NCBI RefSeq assembly: GCF_024506395.1
Contig: NZ_JANIBO010000001.1
Coordinates: 1,302,001 to 1,366,000, forward strand
DNA from: Cetobacterium sp. NK01
GTDB lineage: Bacteria > Fusobacteriota > Fusobacteriia > Fusobacteriales > Fusobacteriaceae
Length of the DNA stretch: 64,000 nucleotides
Reading direction: 5' to 3'
In this document: one piece after another, positions 60,855 through 64,000 of the stretch
Layout: every line of letters begins with the position of its first letter
Numbering within the stretch: position 1 is the stretch's first letter
Program-made: the position numbers and the translations under genes
Notes under the pieces: model-generated
Databases searched by the model: none
What the model saw: only the letters and a program-made list of their open reading frames with translations
What the model was told of the DNA's origin: nothing

Positions 60855-62249
60855 TTATAGTTGACAAAACTTGTTAAGACCTATATTAAAGGCTTTTTCT
60901 TCTAAAATCCCCTGGACTTTAGAATTACAATAAAAATCTATAACAAAAACATTAGAATTAACTTTTTCATCACTGATAATTAAATCGTAATTGCTACAGT
61001 TTGTAAGAAGATTTTTTTTATGAAAAAAAGAAGCTTCTAAATCAAAATTTATATTAGGAATAAGTTTATTTAAACTTTTTTTAAATAAGCTGTAATGGTT
61101 AGCATTGACCTCATTAAATAAAAATAAAACATTTTTAATATTGCTAAAATTTTCCTCTATTAGAGCTCTTTTTAAAGCAAAAACGACTGAAAATTTATCC
61201 CCTAAAAAGAAATCATAAGAGTATTTTTGTAAAACTAGATTTAATTTATCTAAAAGAATTTTTTCTCCTTCATCAAAATATGTATTCTTAAAATCTATTA
61301 TTTTATTTTCAAACTTAAAAAAACCAAGATAGATATTGTGGAATAACATTTTTTCTAAATCTTTATTTAGATTAGAAATTTTAAACTCATCTTTTAAAAC
61401 TTCTAAAATGTCTAGAGCTTTTTGTTTATTGTCACAATCAATATAATAATAATTTAGAATTATTGCTGTAAGGAAAAAAGTAAGATTTTCTTTATATTTT
61501 GGACTAAAGTCTTTACCATATTTATTGACTAAAAGCTTTATATTTTTAAACTCTTTAGTTTGTTCATAATCTTCATTTCTATAAAGAGACTCTTCAAAAA
61601 GTTCTGAACAAATTTCTAATGAATATAAAAATGCAAAAAGAAAATAGTTTATAGACACATCTGAAAACTTAAGTATAGGATAAATTTGAGATAATCTAGT
61701 CTTAGTGTCGAAGCTTTTAACGTCCTCTAAAAGAGATCTTAATGGAGGAACAAGAATATCCTCTTCAATGAAAAGTTTCATGACTTTTCTATGAAAAATT
61801 TTCTTATCAGCAAAACTCAATTCAGTTATGAGAAGTCCTTTACCATGAAGGTATTCATATCTAGTACCATTTTTTAAAAATTCATCTTTAACGCTTTGAA
61901 AACATCTAAGAATAGTACTTCTAGATAGATCTAAAATTTCTTTTTCTTTTTCTAAATTTAAAAAACCGTGAGCAATAAATTTAATATAGAGATAGTCTAT
62001 TCGCTCCTCTGCAGTTAAGACATTAAAATTATTAAATAATGTTCTCCACTGATCTTTTGTGAGAATTAAATAAAAAATATCCTCTTTTTTTTCAATTTTC
62101 GGTAAATCAATAGACTCTAAAAAATCATTAATTTGCGAAATTGTTTTTAAAATGGCATTTTTTTCAACGTTTAAATACAGGTGCATATCTTCTACAGACA
62201 TTTCAGTTTGTGATAAAATCTTTAAAATATTAGCAGCTGTTGTATTCAT
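60855..62249 (-). CDS. Mga/PRD-like transcriptional regulator, tandem copy 1
   Basis: This 464-residue protein has an N-terminal helix-turn-helix (MNTTAANILKILSQTEMSVED onward, quoted in part as ANILKILSQTEMSVED), a second DNA-binding part (LDLSRSTILRCFQSVKDEF, about 108-126, followed by HGKGLLITEL), a helical PRD-like middle, and an EIIB-like end (NYDLIISDEKV). It is the same length as copy 2 at 62338 and clearly homologous along its whole length. It should be a PTS-responsive regulator. Target may be the EIIC-like gene or the small-peptide unit downstream. Confidence 0.75.
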   Translation of the reverse strand: MNTTAANILKILSQTEMSVEDMHLYLNVEKNAILKTISQINDFLESIDLPKIEKKEDIFYLILTKDQWRTLFNNFNVLTAEERIDYLYIKFIAHGFLNLEKEKEILDLSRSTILRCFQSVKDEFLKNGTRYEYLHGKGLLITELSFADKKIFHRKVMKLFIEEDILVPPLRSLLEDVKSFDTKTRLSQIYPILKFSDVSINYFLFAFLYSLEICSELFEESLYRNEDYEQTKEFKNIKLLVNKYGKDFSPKYKENLTFFLTAIILNYYYIDCDNKQKALDILEVLKDEFKISNLNKDLEKMLFHNIYLGFFKFENKIIDFKNTYFDEGEKILLDKLNLVLQKYSYDFFLGDKFSVVFALKRALIEENFSNIKNVLFLFNEVNANHYSLFKKSLNKLIPNINFDLEASFFHKKNLLTNCSNYDLIISDEKVNSNVFVIDFYCNSKVQGILEEKAFNIGLNKFCQL

Positions 62250-62303
62250 TGAACCACCTCCTACATGAAATAGTGTATCATATCTTTAATAAGAATAAAA
62301 CTT

Positions 62304-62335
62304 AAAAAAGAACACCTGAAAAAGTGTTCTTTTAT
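62304..62335 (-). terminator. Intrinsic terminator
   Basis: AAAAGAACAC / GTGTTCTTTT stem on the minus strand ends the 62338 gene. Confidence 0.8.
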
Positions 62336-62337
62336 GT

Positions 62338-63732
62338 TTAATTATTGTTTAATTTTTTTAAACCACTTGTTAAAGCGTGATTTTCTAAAATATCATGAAC
62401 ATTAATAGTACTATAATATTCAACAACTTCTACATTAGAGACAATGTTACTGTCACTAATAATGATATCATAGTTTTCATGATTTTGGATAATATTTTTT
62501 TTATGAAAAAAAGTAGCTTCAACATCAAAGTTGATATTAGGAAGAAATACTCTAAGAGATTTTTTAAAAATAATCTGATCAGTAGCAGCAACTTCGTTAA
62601 AAAGAAGTAACACATTTTTTATATTAGAAAAGTTTTCATCTATAATAATTCTTCTAATAGCATAAACAATCATAAACTTATCAACTAAATACAAATCATA
62701 ATTAAAATCTTTTAAAATAGATTCAAAATTATTTAAAATAAATTTGTGTGGCTTATTAAACGATACATTAATAATTTTTATAATTTTATTATTATATTTA
62801 AAAAATGAAAGATATAACTTATTAAAAAGCATTTTTTCAAGCTCTTTATTTTTTATATCTATTTTAAATTTCAATTTAATAGATTCAATGAGATTAAAAC
62901 AAATACTTTTTATACTATTTTCTAAAATTCCCTTTTCCAAATAAAGATTCGTTAAAAAATGAGAAAGTTGATTTTTAAACTCTTCATTAAACTCTGGACC
63001 AAAAGTATCTATATTTTCTCTAATCTCTTTAAACTTATCTAAAGTTAAATTTGATTTATCAATAAAATTAAATCCTCCAAAAATATTTATACAAATTTCT
63101 AAAGAGCATATAAAAGAGAGTAAAAAATAGTTAATAGAAATATTAGAGTTTTTAAGTATAGGATAAAGTTGAGAAAGTCGTTCTTTTGTATCAAATGGTT
63201 TAATTGTATTTAAAAGATTTTTTCTTGCAGGAACAAGAATATCCTCCTCAATAAAAAGTTTCATAAGCTTTTTATAAAAATTTTGTTTATCTTTAAGTGA
63301 GAGTTCTTTTAAAACAAGGCCTTTTCCATGGTTATATTCATAGGTACTTCCATTCTTTGAAAATTCATCTTTAACATTTTGAAAGGATCTTAAAATAGTG
63401 CTTCTTGAAATATCTAAAATCTCTTTTTCTCTTTCTAAATTTAAAAACCCAGTGGAAATAAATTTAATAAAAAGATAATCAATTTTTTCATCAAAAGTTA
63501 AAATTGTAAAATTTTCAAAAACTATCTCTAGTTCTTTAGGTGTTAGTTTTAAAAAATAAATGTCATGAAATTTTGAAATAATAGGAAGTTCAATTGATTC
63601 TAAAAACTCATTAAGTTGTGTAATTGTTTTGATAATTGAGCTTCGCTCAACGTTAAAATACAGTTGCATATCATCAATAGACATCTCATTTTGAGATAAA
63701 ACTTTTAGAACATTAGCAGCTGTTGTATTCAT
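62338..63732 (-). CDS. Mga/PRD-like transcriptional regulator, tandem copy 2
   Basis: This 464-residue protein starts MNTTAANVLKVLSQNEMS, like its neighbour, and has the same segments (LDISRSTILRSFQNVKDEF, HGKGLVLKEL, MKLFIEEDILVP, NYDIIISDSN). The ATG at 63732 is chosen by the GGGGGGTGG site and by match to copy 1; an upstream in-frame start at 63765 adds 11 unrelated residues. Each copy has its own terminator, so they are separately controlled. The duplicates differ most in the middle sensory region. Confidence 0.75.
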   Translation of the reverse strand: MNTTAANVLKVLSQNEMSIDDMQLYFNVERSSIIKTITQLNEFLESIELPIISKFHDIYFLKLTPKELEIVFENFTILTFDEKIDYLFIKFISTGFLNLEREKEILDISRSTILRSFQNVKDEFSKNGSTYEYNHGKGLVLKELSLKDKQNFYKKLMKLFIEEDILVPARKNLLNTIKPFDTKERLSQLYPILKNSNISINYFLLSFICSLEICINIFGGFNFIDKSNLTLDKFKEIRENIDTFGPEFNEEFKNQLSHFLTNLYLEKGILENSIKSICFNLIESIKLKFKIDIKNKELEKMLFNKLYLSFFKYNNKIIKIINVSFNKPHKFILNNFESILKDFNYDLYLVDKFMIVYAIRRIIIDENFSNIKNVLLLFNEVAATDQIIFKKSLRVFLPNINFDVEATFFHKKNIIQNHENYDIIISDSNIVSNVEVVEYYSTINVHDILENHALTSGLKKLNNN

Positions 63733-63949
63733 TAATACCACCCCCCGACTATAATAGTTTATCATAGATAGAGCAAGATTAGAATAGTAACACTATAAAA
63801 ATGACTAAAGATCCAATATATCACTTTTGCTTCTCTAAAAAGAAAAATTGAAATATTTAATTTATAGATTATATATGATACTATAAATGCATATAAGAGA
63901 TTAATTAAATCTCTATAAAGCTTTTATAAATGCGGAGGGGAACAGAATT

Positions 63950-64000
63950 ATGACAAAAGGAACAGTAAAATGGTTTAACAAAGAGAAAGGATTTGGATTT
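63950..64000 (+). CDS. Cold-shock protein, CspA family (partial, 5' end only)
   Basis: The first 17 codons, MTKGTVKWFNKEKGFGF, are the start of a CspA-type nucleic-acid-binding protein with the RNP1 motif KGFGF. GGAGGGG precedes the ATG. The leader of about 70 nt includes an AGAGATT / AATCTCT hairpin (about 63896-63915), in keeping with the structured leaders of cold-shock genes. The rest lies outside the window. Confidence 0.92.
   Translation, partial: MTKGTVKWFNKEKGFGF

Noticed and set aside
1-64000. CRISPR array, tRNA/rRNA genes, insertion sequences or prophage
   Set aside because: No regularly spaced repeats, no tRNA-like cloverleaf or rRNA sequence, and no transposase, integrase or phage structural gene was seen on either strand.

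Overview
The window reads as chromosomal DNA of a fermentative, outer-membrane-bearing bacterium, most likely a member of the Fusobacteriota (Cetobacterium/Fusobacterium-like). The sequence is strongly AT-rich with strong purine-rich ribosome binding sites. Outer-membrane proteins (TonB receptor, large beta-barrels, MipA/OmpV) sit beside gene families common in Firmicutes (LplB/YtcP-type permeases, Mga/PRD-like regulators). The genus is inference. No rRNA, tRNA, transposase, phage gene or CRISPR array was seen.

Layout. 1-12.7 kb is mostly housekeeping: start of a transketolase subunit, a SWIM-SNF2 helicase, a TehA-type carrier, a fused MNT-HEPN protein, an unknown 183-residue protein, a TonB receptor, a CbpA/DnaJ-like chaperone, a cyclopropane fatty acid synthase and a YjiH-family membrane protein behind a structured leader. 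12.9-36.5 kb is a glycosaminoglycan (chondroitin/hyaluronan) utilisation locus. 36.6-40.2 kb holds small secreted proteins and a PRD-like regulator. 40.4-46.4 kb is a LacI-controlled beta-galactoside module (GH35 plus ABC importer). 46.4-51.9 kb is a second LacI-controlled ABC importer plus a Gfo/Idh dehydrogenase. 51.9-55.6 kb is a LacI - NhaC - PLP-lyase operon. 56-64 kb carries a sigma factor, HAD phosphatase, DedA, MipA/OmpV, an EIIC-like permease, two tandem regulators, a small-peptide transcript and the start of a cold-shock gene.

How the glycosaminoglycan locus should work. A signal-peptide PL8 lyase and a chondroitinase-ABC-like PL8 enzyme cut polymer outside the cytoplasm. A 632-residue beta-barrel probably passes oligosaccharides through the outer membrane. 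Two solute-binding proteins and an LplB/YtcP permease pair import them. A third PL8 enzyme without a signal peptide, two Cys-type sulfatases, a GH88 unsaturated glucuronyl hydrolase, KduI and KduD finish the job inside the cell. A membrane-anchored AraC-type protein is the likely regulator. Six promoters of this locus share a conserved element joined to the -35 box (about GAAAANRGAATATTTAC, 17 bp, TATAAT), which looks like a private regulon signature.

Other points of interest are: TTGAA-N6-TTCAA operators overlapping promoter boxes of three genes; an MNT-HEPN gene flanked by duplicated copies of the neighbouring gene's 3' end and terminator; a riboswitch-like leader before the YjiH gene; identical LacI operator dodecamers; and an approximately 200-nt transcript encoding a 22-residue peptide.
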